From Gordonia namibiensis NBRC 108229 (GTDB taxonomy: Bacteria; Actinomycetota; Actinomycetes; Mycobacteriales; Mycobacteriaceae): a stretch of DNA of 64,000 nucleotides. Under the pieces are notes generated by a model. It did not search any database. It was not told the origin of the DNA and saw nothing but the letters and a program-made list of their open reading frames with translations. Every line of letters begins with the position of its first letter. Positions within the stretch are counted from its first letter, which is position 1. The stretch covers positions 124,001-188,000 of the forward strand of contig NZ_BAHE01000019.1 in assembly GCF_000298235.1 (NCBI RefSeq), written 5' to 3'. Position numbers and translations under genes: made by a program. This document shows positions 9,575-18,856 of the stretch, one piece after another.

Positions 9575-11671
9575 TCAGGCCTCCTTGCCTGACGCGGCGA
9601 GCTTGAGCAACTGGCCTGCCGTCGCATCGGGCAGGTACGCGCGCGAGACCGCCAGACCGATTCGGGGAAGATCGGATTCGTCGCGGAACGCAAGGTAGAC
9701 GGGTTCGTAGCGCGGGTTGAACTTCTTCTTGAACGTGTGCAACGACCGAAAGCCATAGTAGGGCTCCAGAGCCGCGCCGAGGGCGTCGAGCAGTTTGTCG
9801 AGCGGCTCGGGATCGAAGTCCTCGGTGCGCGCGAGCGGTGCGCCCGACAGCGAGATGAACTGCGCGCCCTCGTCCTTGAAGGCCACCGCCGACGAGGCGA
9901 TCAGGTACTCGACCACCGGGCCGAAACCGTCGGTGCGTCGACGCATGATGTCCAGCGTCCAGCCCGCGACCTCACCGCCGGCGGCGTACACCGGCAGCCA
10001 TGACAGCACTCCGTGGACGTTCCCGTCGGGATCGACTGCGAGCGCGACGCGCACCGCCGGGTCCATCGCCTCCTCCACGCTGCCGAGCGTGAAGCCCATC
10101 TCGGGTAAGCCCTTGTCCCCCACCCATTCCTCGGAGATGGCGCGGACCTGGGTCCGCACCGCGAAGGATTCGTCGGCCAGGGTCACCATGCGCATCGTGA
10201 TGTCCTGCTTGCCGGCCTTGTTCAACGCGGACCGCACGTGCTGCCACGGCTTGCCCTTGAACTCCAGCCCGGGCAGGTCGACGATCGTGTCCTCGGCGAT
10301 CTGCACGCTGAGCCAACCGCGTTCGGTGACGATCTCCGACGTCGACGATCCGATCGAGAACCAGCACGGCGTCGCTCCAGAACGCTCGGCCAGTTCGATG
10401 AAGGCGTTCACCGCATCCCGACGACGATCCGGGGCGCACACCGGATCCGCAAGGGCCAGAAAGGTTCCGACATGGTTCTGGTACGTCACCACCGACTCAC
10501 CGGTGGGGTCGTCATCCGGCGACGTGAACTGGTAGGAGTTCCCGGGCCAGGTCGTCATCCACGACATCGTGCCGCCCCCGTGCTGGCGGAGAAGGGCCTT
10601 CACCCGGTCCACCGGGTCGGCGTCGGGGTCGTCGCCCGGCGTACCCACATGCCGCACCCTCCATGGAACGGCGAAGGCGAAGCGGCCGGGGATCAGGATG
10701 GCCAGCAACACCGCCCACAGCAGCGTCGTTCCCAACGTCACCGCGCCCTCGGTGGACACATCGGTGAAGATGACGAGAACCACGGTGAGGACGGTCAACA
10801 CGACGTTCAACGCGCCGAGGACGACCGCTACCCACCAGGCCCACCGCTTGCCCCTGCGGAGTTGGTCGGCGATGAGGACGTTGATCACCAGACCGATGAG
10901 CATGGTGAACACGGAGTCGTCGCCGGCATCGGTCGGCCCCAGCGGGCCGTCGCCGGGGAACAGGAAGACCATCAGGTTCGCGGCCGCGATCACCAGCAAC
11001 GCCGCGCAGCCCAGCATGCGGACCTCGCGCCGGGTGCGCGGCATGTAACCGCGTTCCTTGGTGGCGAAGAACTTCTCCCCGACCACGAGCATGATCACCG
11101 CTGCGAGAACGTATTCGACGGAGGCGAGTGTCCCTTGGAACAGGAACGCGATCGCGACGACGGCACCCATCAGCACACGAACCCGTAGTCGCCACGGTGA
11201 CCGGACCGTCGCCGAGGCCACCGCGACCGCCGACACGACCAGCGCACCGACACCGGTGCCCCGTGACTCGGCGAGTTCCTCCGCCCACTGCCACGACGTG
11301 ACCTCGGTGGACAGCAGCCACAGCAGGCCGACGGTCAGGAAGCATGCGACGAGGTGGCCGCCGATGCCCACCAGGATGGCTCTCACCGTGCCGAGTTGCC
11401 ATTCGGCCCAACCCATTCCGACGATGATGACGACGAACGCGAGCGCGTACAGCCAGGGCCCGGGTTCGACGAAGGCGGAGCTGATCGGTGTCCACCACTT
11501 ACCCTCACGCAGGGCGGGGAGACCGAAGGCCACCTCGTGGTACCAGGATTTGTCGTTCGCCCGGCCCCAGAGCGAACCGGTCGCGACACCCACGACCGCC
11601 AGCGCGATCGTGAGCGCGGCAGTAAAGGGCAGTCGGCGGACAGCAGCGGACCACGACACGTCGAAGTGCAT
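9575..11671 (-). CDS. Lysyl-phosphatidylglycerol synthase-like protein (N-terminal membrane domain + DUF2156)
   Basis: The 698-residue protein has at least eight hydrophobic segments in its first 370 residues. A cytosolic domain follows, with GNSYQFTSPDDDPTGESVVTY, GTFLALADPVCAP and EFKGKPWQHVRSALNKA. This matches the DUF2156/PF09924 aminoacyl-tRNA-dependent phosphatidylglycerol aminoacyltransferase fold seen in MprF and LysX. The membrane half, with a small GxxxxG-containing core, looks rhomboid-like rather than like the classical MprF flippase. It probably modifies membrane lipids with an amino acid and so lowers negative charge. The start at 11671 (MHFDVSWS) is chosen over upstream in-frame starts that run through repeat and AKR-antisense sequence. 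Substrate is not predictable. Confidence 0.82.
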   Translation of the reverse strand: MHFDVSWSAAVRRLPFTAALTIALAVVGVATGSLWGRANDKSWYHEVAFGLPALREGKWWTPISSAFVEPGPWLYALAFVVIIVGMGWAEWQLGTVRAILVGIGGHLVACFLTVGLLWLLSTEVTSWQWAEELAESRGTGVGALVVSAVAVASATVRSPWRLRVRVLMGAVVAIAFLFQGTLASVEYVLAAVIMLVVGEKFFATKERGYMPRTRREVRMLGCAALLVIAAANLMVFLFPGDGPLGPTDAGDDSVFTMLIGLVINVLIADQLRRGKRWAWWVAVVLGALNVVLTVLTVVLVIFTDVSTEGAVTLGTTLLWAVLLAILIPGRFAFAVPWRVRHVGTPGDDPDADPVDRVKALLRQHGGGTMSWMTTWPGNSYQFTSPDDDPTGESVVTYQNHVGTFLALADPVCAPDRRRDAVNAFIELAERSGATPCWFSIGSSTSEIVTERGWLSVQIAEDTIVDLPGLEFKGKPWQHVRSALNKAGKQDITMRMVTLADESFAVRTQVRAISEEWVGDKGLPEMGFTLGSVEEAMDPAVRVALAVDPDGNVHGVLSWLPVYAAGGEVAGWTLDIMRRRTDGFGPVVEYLIASSAVAFKDEGAQFISLSGAPLARTEDFDPEPLDKLLDALGAALEPYYGFRSLHTFKKKFNPRYEPVYLAFRDESDLPRIGLAVSRAYLPDATAGQLLKLAASGKEA

Positions 11672-11856
11672 GGTCAACGGTACGACGGGAGGTGAGCCGA
11701 CACACTCCCAACGACAGGAACCGGCACGAATGCACCCGTCGGAAACGGCTTTCGACACAGATTCCGTGTCGGATGGAGACTTACTCCGGGTGCGGGGGGG
11801 GGGGAGAATCCGCGGACCGTCGGCGGTGACCGCGACGGCAGTGGCGCGGTCGCGGG
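11672..11856. other. Intergenic region with G11 tract and duplicated map 3' end
   Basis: This stretch separates the lysyltransferase-like gene from the aldo/keto reductase. It contains an 11-G homopolymer (11794-11804), followed at once by a 34-bp copy of the map 3' coding end (11805-11838). I see no gene here. Any promoter for the lysyltransferase-like gene should be in this interval. Confidence 0.7.
11805..11838 (-). repeat. Direct repeat of the 3' end of map (copy A)
   Basis: These 34 bases match 13049-13082, the last coding part of map, at 33 of 34 positions. Translated on the - strand the copy still reads [11 protein letters not shown], as in the MAP C-terminus. It is a pseudogene-like remnant in the same orientation, 1244 bp away. 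Confidence 0.9.
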
Positions 11857-12846
11857 TCACTCGCGTGCCGAGGACACCAACTGCGGTTGCGCGGACCGAT
11901 GACCGCGAACCCTGGCGGCCAACGTATCCAGACGCCCGACCTGCTGCGCGGTCAATTCGACGTCGACGCCGGCCAGGTTCTCCGTGACCCGCTCGGCGAA
12001 ACGCGAACCCGGGATCGAGACGACGGGAAGACCGAACTCGCGCCCCTTGGTGTAGAACCAGGCCAGCGCCAGCTGTGCACCGGTGACGCCGACCTCGTCG
12101 GCGATCTGCAAGAACTCCTCGAGGATCGGCTGGTTGTACGCGAGGTTGGTGGGCGTGTAGCGCGAGATGTTCAGGCGCACATCGCCTTCGACCAGATCGT
12201 CGTGGTCGAGGAGCCCGGCCAGCCACTTGCGGCCCAGGGTCGAATAGGAGACGAACCCGAGTCCGTGCTCACGGGCAGCGGGCACCACGAAGCGCTCGAC
12301 GTCTCGGGAGACGACGCTCCACTCGGACTGGATGGCCGCGATCGGGTGCACACTGACCGCGCGGCGGATCTCGTCACCGGTCGCCTCGGACAGACCGATG
12401 TGCAGGACCTTGCCCTCCTCGACCAGTTCCTTGACCGCGCCGATGGTTTCCTCGATCGGAACGACCGGGTCGACGCGGTGCTGGTAGTACAGGTCGATGC
12501 GATCGGTGCCCAGCCGAGCGAGGCTGAGCTCGACCTGCTCGCGAACGTACTCTCGGTCACCGCGGACCCCGCGCTGCCCGACACCACCCTGACCGACGAT
12601 GCCGAACTTGGTGGCGAGCTGGACGTCGTCGCGGCGGGTCTTGAGCAGCTTCCCGATCGTGGTCTCGCTGCGCCCGTTGCCGTAGACGTTGGCGGTGTCG
12701 ATGAACGTCACACCGCTGTCGACCGCATGCGTGAGGGTGCGCAGGGCATCGTCATCCGAGACCGCGCCGTAGACGTCGGTCAGCGACATGCCACCGAATC
12801 CGAGGGCGGAGACCTTCAGTCCGTCGCCGAGTTCCACAGTCGTCAT
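11857..12846 (-). CDS. Aldo/keto reductase
   Basis: This 329-residue NADPH-dependent oxidoreductase has the AKR TIM-barrel pattern. LGFGGMSLTDVYGAV lies at the N-terminus, and FIDTANVYGNGRSETTIGKLLK carries the catalytic Asp and Tyr. ATKFG carries the catalytic Lys, and YYQHRVDP the His. IGLSEATGDEIRRA and IQSEWSVVSRDVE follow, as in the YakC/IolS-like AKR13 group. The start at 12846 (MTTVELGDG) fits the family; a GTG at 12885 would add 13 residues. The gene sits between two copies of the map 3' end, which suggests it was inserted there. Substrate unknown. Confidence 0.93.
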   Translation of the reverse strand: MTTVELGDGLKVSALGFGGMSLTDVYGAVSDDDALRTLTHAVDSGVTFIDTANVYGNGRSETTIGKLLKTRRDDVQLATKFGIVGQGGVGQRGVRGDREYVREQVELSLARLGTDRIDLYYQHRVDPVVPIEETIGAVKELVEEGKVLHIGLSEATGDEIRRAVSVHPIAAIQSEWSVVSRDVERFVVPAAREHGLGFVSYSTLGRKWLAGLLDHDDLVEGDVRLNISRYTPTNLAYNQPILEEFLQIADEVGVTGAQLALAWFYTKGREFGLPVVSIPGSRFAERVTENLAGVDVELTAQQVGRLDTLAARVRGHRSAQPQLVSSARE

Positions 12847-12948
12847 CTCGTCCCCACTCTTCTCTGCTCGACACTCGTCATCCACCGCGCCCGGTCACGC
12901 CTCCGCGGTCATGACCATTCAACGGGTGTGCGAATCGGCGATCAATCG

Positions 12949-12967
12949 TTGTTCGCTGTATGAACAA
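12949..12967. promoter_or_regulatory. Inverted repeat upstream of the aldo/keto reductase
   Basis: TTGTTC (12949-12954) and GAACAA (12962-12967) face each other across 7 bases, in a locally AT-rich stretch about 105 bases before the AKR start. A second palindrome, GGTCATGACC, lies at 12908-12917. Either could be a repressor or activator site; no regulator gene is adjacent. Confidence 0.4.
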
Positions 12968-13029
12968 TAAAGTGGAACTCCCCGACCCGGCAGACTCCGG
13001 GCGGTGGCGCAGACGAGCCGAGGGACCGA

Positions 13030-13824
13030 CTAGTGGGGCCGCGGGGTCAGAATCCGCGGGCCGTCGGCGGTGACCGCGACGGTGTGTTCCCAGTGCGCGG
13101 CCCGGGAACCGTCGTCGGTGACGACGGTCCAGTCGTCCTCCAGCACGGTGGTGTCGACGGTGCCGAGGGTCAGCATCGGCTCGATCGCGAGCGTCGACCC
13201 GATCACCAGTAGCGGCCCCTTACCGGGCTCGCCTTCGTTGGCGAGGAACGGATCCATGTGCATCTCGCGACCGATGCCGTGACCGCCGTACCCGTCGACG
13301 ATGCCGAACGGACGGTTGAACTTCTTCTCCGCGGCGCGGGTGCCGAGTTCGATCGCGTGGGAGATGTCGGTGAGGCGTGCGCCGTCGACCATGGCCGCGA
13401 TACCGGCCTCCATCGACAGACGGGTGGCCTCGGACAGATCCGCATCGGCCTGCGACAGCTCGCCGACCCCGAAGGTCCAGGCCGAGTCGCCGTGCCAGCC
13501 GTCGAGGATGGCACCGCAGTCGATCGACACGAGATCACCTTCGGCGAGAACGACATCGGCCGACGGGATCCCGTGGACCACGACGTCGTTGACCGAGCTG
13601 CAGATCGATCCGGGGAAACCGTTGTAGCCCTTGAACGAAGGAACTGCTCCGGCCTCGCGGATCACGGTCTCCGCGACCTCGTCGAGGTCGAGGGTGCTGA
13701 CCCCCACCTTCGCGGCGTCGCGGACGGCCACGAGAGCCGATCCGACGACTGCGCCCGCTGCTGCCATCGCATCCAGTTCAGCGGCGGAGCGGAACGGAAC
13801 GCGCTTGCGTTTACGAAAACCCAT
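13030..13824 (-). CDS. map: Methionine aminopeptidase, type I
   Basis: The 264-residue enzyme removes the initiator methionine from nascent proteins. Metal-ligand motifs are visible: [19 protein letters not shown] (two Asp), [15 protein letters not shown] (His) and [10 protein letters not shown] and WEHTVAV (Glu positions). There is no SH3-binding extension. It follows adk by 22 bases in the secY-adk-map order typical of actinobacteria. The last coding bases (13049-13082) are duplicated at 11805-11838 beyond the AKR gene. Confidence 0.97.
   Translation of the reverse strand: MGFRKRKRVPFRSAAELDAMAAAGAVVGSALVAVRDAAKVGVSTLDLDEVAETVIREAGAVPSFKGYNGFPGSICSSVNDVVVHGIPSADVVLAEGDLVSIDCGAILDGWHGDSAWTFGVGELSQADADLSEATRLSMEAGIAAMVDGARLTDISHAIELGTRAAEKKFNRPFGIVDGYGGHGIGREMHMDPFLANEGEPGKGPLLVIGSTLAIEPMLTLGTVDTTVLEDDWTVVTDDGSRAAHWEHTVAVTADGPRILTPRPH
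13049..13082 (-). repeat. Direct repeat at the 3' end of map (copy B, in gene)
   Basis: This is the functional copy of the 34-bp sequence also found at 11805-11838 with one mismatch. It encodes the C-terminal [12 protein letters not shown] of the aminopeptidase. The two copies bracket the aldo/keto reductase gene. Confidence 0.9.
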
Positions 13825-13846
13825 CAGCGGACGCAGTCTCGGCGTG

Positions 13847-14401
13847 TCAGTTGACGCCGGCGCCGAGGGCGCTCAGCACGCGCTGGTGGACATCCTGGAT
13901 GTCGCCCACCGCGTCGATGGTCTTGACCTCGTCGCCGTAGTACTCGAGCAGCGGCGAGGTCTCCTTGGTGTAGACGTCCATCCGGTTGCGGATGACCTCT
14001 TCGGTGTCGTCGGCACGACCACGAGCCATCATGCGCTCCACGACGACGTCGGTGTCGACGACGAAGGACAACACGGCGTCGAGCGAGGCGTCGAGATTGG
14101 CCAGGATGTCCTTGAGGGCATCGGCCTGCTCGGTCGAACGCGGGAAGCCGTCGAGGATGAAGCCCTTGGCTGCATCCGGCTCGCCCACGCGGGCGCGAAC
14201 CATGTCGACGGTGATCTCCGACGGGACCAGGTTGCCGGCGTCGAGGTACTTCTTGGCCTCGATACCGACCGGGGTGCCCTGGGAGATGTTGGCGCGGAAC
14301 AGGTCACCGGTCGAGATGTGCGGGATGCCGAGGGCTTCGCTCAGCAGTTCCGCCTGGGTGCCTTTGCCTGCTCCGGGCGGGCCGAGAATAACGAGTCTCA
14401 C
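13847..14401 (-). CDS. adk: Adenylate kinase
   Basis: The 184-residue kinase interconverts ATP+AMP and 2 ADP. It shows the P-loop [10 protein letters not shown] (residues 7-16), the AMP-binding segment [12 protein letters not shown], and [16 protein letters not shown]. It is the short form without the zinc-binding LID insert ([14 protein letters not shown] instead), as is usual in actinobacteria. Its ATG overlaps the secY stop by four bases, so the genes are coupled. Confidence 0.97.
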   Translation of the reverse strand: MRLVILGPPGAGKGTQAELLSEALGIPHISTGDLFRANISQGTPVGIEAKKYLDAGNLVPSEITVDMVRARVGEPDAAKGFILDGFPRSTEQADALKDILANLDASLDAVLSFVVDTDVVVERMMARGRADDTEEVIRNRMDVYTKETSPLLEYYGDEVKTIDAVGDIQDVHQRVLSALGAGVN

Positions 14402-15726
14402 TTGAGGAATCCTTCGTACTTGCGTTGCATCAACTGACTGTTGATCTGTTTCATCGTGTCCAGGCCCACACCGACCATGATCAGTACGGCCGTGCCGCCG
14501 AACGGCAGGTTCTGGACGTTGCCGCTGTTACCGATCTCGAGGAACAGGTTCGGCAGGACCGCGATGATACCGAGGTAGATCGAACCGGGCAGAGTGATGC
14601 GGCTGAGGACGTAGCCCAGGTACTCCGCGGTCGGGGCGCCCGGCCGGATACCCGGGATGAAGCCACCGTACTTCTTCATCTCGTCGGCGCGTTCCTCCGG
14701 ATTGAACGTCACCGCCACGTAGAAGTACGTGAAGAAGATGATCATCAGGAAGTAGACCGCGATGTAGACCCCGTTGCTGGGATCGGTCAGGTACTTGGTG
14801 ACGTACTCCTGCCACGTCGACTGCGTTCCGTCGGTGCTGCGCGTCAGTTCGACGATCAGCTGCGGCAGGTACAGCAGCGATGACGCGAAGATGACCGGGA
14901 TGACGCCGGCCTGGTTGACCTTCAGCGGCAGGTAGGTCGACGAGCCGCCGTACATCTTGCGTCCGACCATGCGCTTGGCGTACTGCACCGGGATGCGGCG
15001 CTGGCCCTGCTCGATGAAGACGACGCCCGCGACGATGATCAGCGCGGCGACACACACGAGGGCGAAGACGAGACCGCCGCGGGTGTTGAGGATGGTGCGA
15101 CCCTCGGCCGGGATACGGGCAGCGATACCGGCGAAGATCAGCAGCGACATGCCGTTGCCGATACCGCGCTCGGTGATGAGCTCGCCGAACCACATGACGA
15201 CACAGGCGCCGGCGGTCATGACGAGCACGATGATCATCAGACCGAAGATGCTGGAGTCGTTGAGCACCTCACCGCTGGTCGCACAGGACTGCGGGAGGAG
15301 CTGGCCGCGGTCGGCGAGGGCGACGATGCCGGTCGACTGGAGGAGCGCCAGGGCCACGGCGAGATAACGCGTGTACTGCGTCATCTTGGCCTGGCCGGCC
15401 TGGCCTTCCTTGCGCAGCTGCTCGAACCGTGGGATGACCACCGTGAGCAGCTGGACGATGATCGACGCCGTGATGTACGGCATGATGCCGATCGCGAACA
15501 CCGACAGCTGCAGCAGCGCGCCGCCGGAGAACAGGTTGATCAGGGAGTAGACCGAGCTCGACTCACCGGCCGAGACCTCGTCCAGACATGCCCGCACGGC
15601 CTGGTAGTCCACGCCGGGCGACGGCACGGTCGCGCCGAGGCGATACAGGATGATGATGCCGAGAACGAAGAGGATCTTCTTCCTCAGGTCCGGCGTCCGT
15701 ATGGCCGCGAAGAGGGGGGAAAGCAC
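14398..15726 (-). CDS. secY: Preprotein translocase subunit SecY
   Basis: The 442-residue, ten-helix channel protein of the Sec translocon starts [20 protein letters not shown]. It has the conserved plug and TM2 region ([13 protein letters not shown]), the [12 protein letters not shown] loop and the C-terminal KYEGFLK. The start is GTG, with a strong AGGAGG site. It is separated from rplO by 201 bases that include a 19-bp hairpin, so secY-adk-map is probably transcribed apart from the ribosomal genes. Confidence 0.98.
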   Translation of the reverse strand: MLSPLFAAIRTPDLRKKILFVLGIIILYRLGATVPSPGVDYQAVRACLDEVSAGESSSVYSLINLFSGGALLQLSVFAIGIMPYITASIIVQLLTVVIPRFEQLRKEGQAGQAKMTQYTRYLAVALALLQSTGIVALADRGQLLPQSCATSGEVLNDSSIFGLMIIVLVMTAGACVVMWFGELITERGIGNGMSLLIFAGIAARIPAEGRTILNTRGGLVFALVCVAALIIVAGVVFIEQGQRRIPVQYAKRMVGRKMYGGSSTYLPLKVNQAGVIPVIFASSLLYLPQLIVELTRSTDGTQSTWQEYVTKYLTDPSNGVYIAVYFLMIIFFTYFYVAVTFNPEERADEMKKYGGFIPGIRPGAPTAEYLGYVLSRITLPGSIYLGIIAVLPNLFLEIGNSGNVQNLPFGGTAVLIMVGVGLDTMKQINSQLMQRKYEGFLK

Positions 15727-15877
15727 TAACTCCTCCTAGGAACGACCACGCGAGGGTTCAGTTCCGGGTCGGTCACGACCCGATCCCCGTGTGCTCGGCA
15801 ATCGACAATGTTCGGGATGCGGCGATCTTGTGCGGATGCGGCAGACAACGTCTGAAACTCTAACAGTGACGCCGAAA

Positions 15878-15918
15878 CCGCCGGTCGGACGGCAGCGGTG
15901 CTGCCGCCCGACCGGCGG
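15878..15918 (-). terminator. Strong hairpin terminator after rplO
   Basis: A nearly perfect inverted repeat with 19-bp arms (one mismatch) and a 3-nt GGT loop begins 10 bases after the rplO stop. On the - strand its descending arm is followed by TTTC. It should end most of the rpsH-to-rplO transcript before secY. Confidence 0.75.
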
Positions 15919-15927
15919 TCGGATCCG

Positions 15928-16368
15928 TCAGAGTTCGGTGACGCTGCCTCCGGCAGCGGCGATCTTCTCCTTGGCGGAGGCGGTGAACTTGTCGGCGGTG
16001 ATGTCGACCTTGACGGAGAGCTCTCCGTCGCCGAGCACCTTCACCAGCTTGTTCTTGCGCACCGCGCCGGCTGCGACGAGCTCGTCGACGCCGATGGTGC
16101 CGCCCTGCGGGAAGAGACGCGCGATGTCGCCGACGTTGACGACCTGGTACTCGATCCGGTTGCGGTTGGTGAAGCCCTTGAGCTTCGGCAGCCGCATGTG
16201 GATCGGCATCTGGCCACCCTCGAAGCCGGCGGGCACGTTCTTACGTGCCTTGGTGCCCTTGGTGCCGCGGCCTGCGGTCTTACCCTTGGACCCCTCACCG
16301 CGACCCACGCGGGTCTTGTCGGTCTTCGACCCCGGTGCGGGGCGAAGGTGATGGAGTTTGATGGTCAT
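15928..16368 (-). CDS. rplO: 50S ribosomal protein L15
   Basis: The 146-residue protein starts [20 protein letters not shown]. It shows the basic glycine-rich [19 protein letters not shown] segment and the C-terminal globular domain of L15, a late-assembly protein bound to 23S rRNA. It is the last gene of the lower spc cluster, 3 bases after rpmD. Confidence 0.98.
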   Translation of the reverse strand: MTIKLHHLRPAPGSKTDKTRVGRGEGSKGKTAGRGTKGTKARKNVPAGFEGGQMPIHMRLPKLKGFTNRNRIEYQVVNVGDIARLFPQGGTIGVDELVAAGAVRKNKLVKVLGDGELSVKVDITADKFTASAKEKIAAAGGSVTEL

Positions 16369-16371
16369 TGC

Positions 16372-16551
16372 TTAAACCTCTTCGACTGTCACGAGGTGAC
16401 GAACCGCGTTGATGAGGCCGCGGTTGATCGGCGTGTCCTCGCGGGTGACGGTCTGGCGGATGCCCTTCAGTCCGAGGGTCCGCAGGCTGTCACGCTGGTT
16501 CTTCTTGGTACCGATGGTGCCCTTGACCTGAGTGATCTTCAGCTCTGCCAT
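16372..16551 (-). CDS. rpmD: 50S ribosomal protein L30
   Basis: The 59-residue protein ([20 protein letters not shown] to RHLVTVEEV) is a complete bacterial L30. Upstream in-frame residues to 16743 are antisense-free overlap with rpsE coding sequence and are not L30-like, so the ATG at 16551 is the start. It sits 2 bases after rpsE and 3 bases before rplO. Confidence 0.97.
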   Translation of the reverse strand: MAELKITQVKGTIGTKKNQRDSLRTLGLKGIRQTVTREDTPINRGLINAVRHLVTVEEV

Positions 16552-16553
16552 GA

Positions 16554-17201
16554 TCAGACTCCCTGTCCTGCGCGAGCGCGCAGCATACCGGCCGGAGCGA
16601 CGTCCTCGATCGGCAGGCCACGGCGGGCCGCGACCTCTTCGGGACGCTGCAGCATCTTGAGTGCCGCCACGGTGGCGTGGACGACGTTGATCGCGTTGTC
16701 CGAGCCGAGGCTCTTGGCCAGGACGTCGTGGACGCCTGCGCACTCGAGCACGGCACGCACCGCGCCACCGGCGATGACACCGGTACCGGGGCTGGCCGGG
16801 CGCAGCATGACGACACCGGCAGCGGCCTCACCCTGAACCGGGTGGGTCACGGTGCCGCCGATCAGCGGGACGCGGAAGAAGTTCTTGCGAGCCTCTTCGA
16901 CACCCTTCTGGATCGCGGCCGGAACTTCCTTGGCCTTGCCGTAGCCGACGCCGACCATGCCCTGGCCGTCGCCGACGACCACGAGAGCGGTGAACGAGAA
17001 ACGACGTCCACCCTTGACCACCTTCGAGACGCGGTTGATGGTCACCACGCGCTCGAGCTGGTTGCGGTCCTGGTCGCGGCCGCCGCGATCGCGACGGTCT
17101 CCGCGGCCACCACCGCGACGGTCGTTGCCGCCACCTGCGTTGTTCTGGTTGTTGTCGTTACCGGCGGGTCCGTTTCCGCCGTCACGCTGACGTCCGGGCA
17201 T
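16554..17201 (-). CDS. rpsE: 30S ribosomal protein S5
   Basis: The 215-residue S5 has an unusual N-terminal extension of about 45 residues rich in Asn, Gly, Arg and Asp (repeats of GGG and DRRD). The dsRNA-binding-like domain ([20 protein letters not shown]) and the C-terminal fold ([20 protein letters not shown]) follow. S5 is needed for decoding accuracy. Extended, basic-acidic N-termini are common in actinobacterial S5. It sits between rplR and rpmD. Confidence 0.97.
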   Translation of the reverse strand: MPGRQRDGGNGPAGNDNNQNNAGGGNDRRGGGRGDRRDRGGRDQDRNQLERVVTINRVSKVVKGGRRFSFTALVVVGDGQGMVGVGYGKAKEVPAAIQKGVEEARKNFFRVPLIGGTVTHPVQGEAAAGVVMLRPASPGTGVIAGGAVRAVLECAGVHDVLAKSLGSDNAINVVHATVAALKMLQRPEEVAARRGLPIEDVAPAGMLRARAGQGV

Positions 17202-17247
17202 CAGAGGTTCCCTCCGGTCATGTGGGTGTAGCTGGTGAAGATGGTCA

Positions 17248-17652
17248 TCAGAAGCTCAGGCCTCCCTCACGGGCGGCATCGGCGAGCGCGGCGATACGGC
17301 CGTGGTAGTCCTTGCCACCACGGTCGAACACGACGGCGTCGACGCCGGCAGCCTTGGCGCGGGCGGCGATGAGCTCGCCGACCTTGCGGGCCTGGGCCGA
17401 CTTGTCGCCGCCTGCCGCACGCACGTCGGCCTCGATCGACGACGCGGCGGCCAGCGTCTTGCCGGCCAGGTCGTCGATCAGCTGCACGTGGATGTGGCGC
17501 GAGCTGCGCTTGACCGCGAGACGCGGACGAGCCGGGGTTCCGCTGACCTTCTTGCGGAGACGGAAGTGCCGGTTGACGGTCGCCTTACGACGACGCGTCG
17601 ACACGTCCTTGCCGAGGGGCTTGCGGCTGGTCTTGGTAGCTGTGTCACTCAT
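17248..17652 (-). CDS. rplR: 50S ribosomal protein L18
   Basis: The 134-residue L18 binds 5S rRNA. The family core is [39 protein letters not shown], and a C-terminal [20 protein letters not shown]. The first 20 residues ([14 protein letters not shown]) are an extra tail. It starts 3 bases after the rplF stop. Confidence 0.98.
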   Translation of the reverse strand: MSDTATKTSRKPLGKDVSTRRRKATVNRHFRLRKKVSGTPARPRLAVKRSSRHIHVQLIDDLAGKTLAAASSIEADVRAAGGDKSAQARKVGELIAARAKAAGVDAVVFDRGGKDYHGRIAALADAAREGGLSF

Positions 17653-17655
17653 GGC

Positions 17656-18192
17656 TTACTTACCCGTCTTTCCGACCTTGCGACGGATCTGCTCACCCTC
17701 GTAGCGAATGCCCTTGCCCTTGTAGGGGTCCGGACGACGCAGGCGGCGGATGTTCGCCGAGATCTGGCCGACTTTCTGCTTGTCGATACCCGAGACCGAG
17801 AACTTGGTCGGGGACTCCACGGCGAAGGTGATTCCTTCGGGGGCCTCGATCGGCACGGGATGGCTGTAACCGAGGGCGAACTCGAGGTCCTTGCCCTTCG
17901 CCTGGACGCGGTAGCCGACACCGAAGATCTCCATCTTCGTGGTGTAGCCCTGCGTGACGCCGATGACCAGGTTGTTGATCAGCGAACGGCTCAGGCCGTG
18001 CAGCGCGCGGCTGCGGCGCTCGTCATTGGGGCGGGTGACAACGATGGTGTTGTCTTCCTTGGCGACCGTGATGGGCTCGCTGACGGTGAGCGAGAGCTCA
18101 CCCTTCGGGCCCTTGACGGCAACGCGCTGTCCGTCGACGGTGACGTCGACGCCCGCGGGGATCTCGATGGGGTTCTTTCCGATACGCGACAT
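17656..18192 (-). CDS. rplF: 50S ribosomal protein L6
   Basis: The 178-residue L6 starts [20 protein letters not shown] and ends in the conserved [20 protein letters not shown] motif near the sarcin-ricin loop contact. The frame is open upstream to 18396, but that region belongs to rpsH; the ATG at 18192, preceded by gggagggaa, is correct. It lies 13 bases after rpsH. Confidence 0.98.
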   Translation of the reverse strand: MSRIGKNPIEIPAGVDVTVDGQRVAVKGPKGELSLTVSEPITVAKEDNTIVVTRPNDERRSRALHGLSRSLINNLVIGVTQGYTTKMEIFGVGYRVQAKGKDLEFALGYSHPVPIEAPEGITFAVESPTKFSVSGIDKQKVGQISANIRRLRRPDPYKGKGIRYEGEQIRRKVGKTGK

Positions 18193-18205
18193 GTCGTTCC
18201 CTCCC

Positions 18206-18604
18206 CTACCAGACGTAGGCGAGGACTTCGCCGCCCACGCCCTGGTTGGCTGCCTGGCGGTCGGTGAGCAGACCCGACGACGTGGAGATGATGGCCACGC
18301 CGAGGCCGCCCAGCACCTTGGGCAGGTTGGTGGACTTTGCATAAACCCGGAGACCCGGCTTCGAGACGCGGCGCAGACCGGCGATGGAGCGCTCACGGCT
18401 GGGGCCGTACTTCAGGGAGACGATCAGGCTCTTGCCGACCTCCGCATCCTCGATGCGGTAGTCGGTGATGTAGCCCTCACGCTTGAGGATCTCGGCGATG
18501 TTCACCTTGATCTTCGACGACGGGAGTTTCACCTCGTCGTGGTACGCCGAATTGGCGTTGCGCAGACGCGTCAAGAAGTCTGCGATCGGGTCAGTCATGG
18601 TCAT
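18206..18604 (-). CDS. rpsH: 30S ribosomal protein S8
   Basis: The 132-residue S8 starts [20 protein letters not shown] and ends with the family signature [27 protein letters not shown]8 organises the central domain of 16S rRNA and in E. coli is the translational repressor of spc mRNA. Here it is the first gene of its transcript rather than lying behind rpsN, because about 10 kb separate it from rpsZ. It has its own promoter and a leader of about 187 nt with a hairpin. Confidence 0.98.
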   Translation of the reverse strand: MTMTDPIADFLTRLRNANSAYHDEVKLPSSKIKVNIAEILKREGYITDYRIEDAEVGKSLIVSLKYGPSRERSIAGLRRVSKPGLRVYAKSTNLPKVLGGLGVAIISTSSGLLTDRQAANQGVGGEVLAYVW

Positions 18605-18717
18605 GGTTGACCGTCAACCTTTCTCGTGGCGGTTCCCATACAGCGCCGATGAGAGGAAATCCCTCTGACCTGCGGTGGGCCTTCCACGAAGTGGATAGTT
18701 TCTGAAGGTTCTCGTCG

Positions 18718-18747
18718 CCGGTGCCCTTGGCTTTTCGCCGGCACCGG
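18718..18747 (-). promoter_or_regulatory. Hairpin in the rpsH leader
   Basis: CCGGTGCC (18718-18725) pairs with GGCACCGG (18740-18747), with an inner GGC/GCC extension. It lies in the predicted 5' leader about 115 bases before rpsH. It could be an RNA control element such as an S8-binding site, but I cannot show the S8 target fold. Confidence 0.4.
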
Positions 18748-18797
18748 AGACTATTCAGTTGTGTCCCGGGCACCTGAGGTGCACAGGCAACCGGTCT

Positions 18798-18826
18798 AGT
18801 GTAGGGAATCTGCTGGCCAGACCCAA
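18798..18826 (-). promoter_or_regulatory. Putative promoter of the rpsH-rplO operon
   Basis: On the - strand, TTGGGT (18826-18821) and TACACT (18803-18798) are spaced by 17 bases. The same ATTTGG, TTCCC-TACACT and GGTTGCCTG blocks, the last at the same offset after the -10, occur in the rplN promoter at 30402-30431. Predicted start is near 18791. Confidence 0.7.
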
Positions 18827-18856
18827 ATCGCGTCCGGGAGCCCCCCTCGTGCGAAG

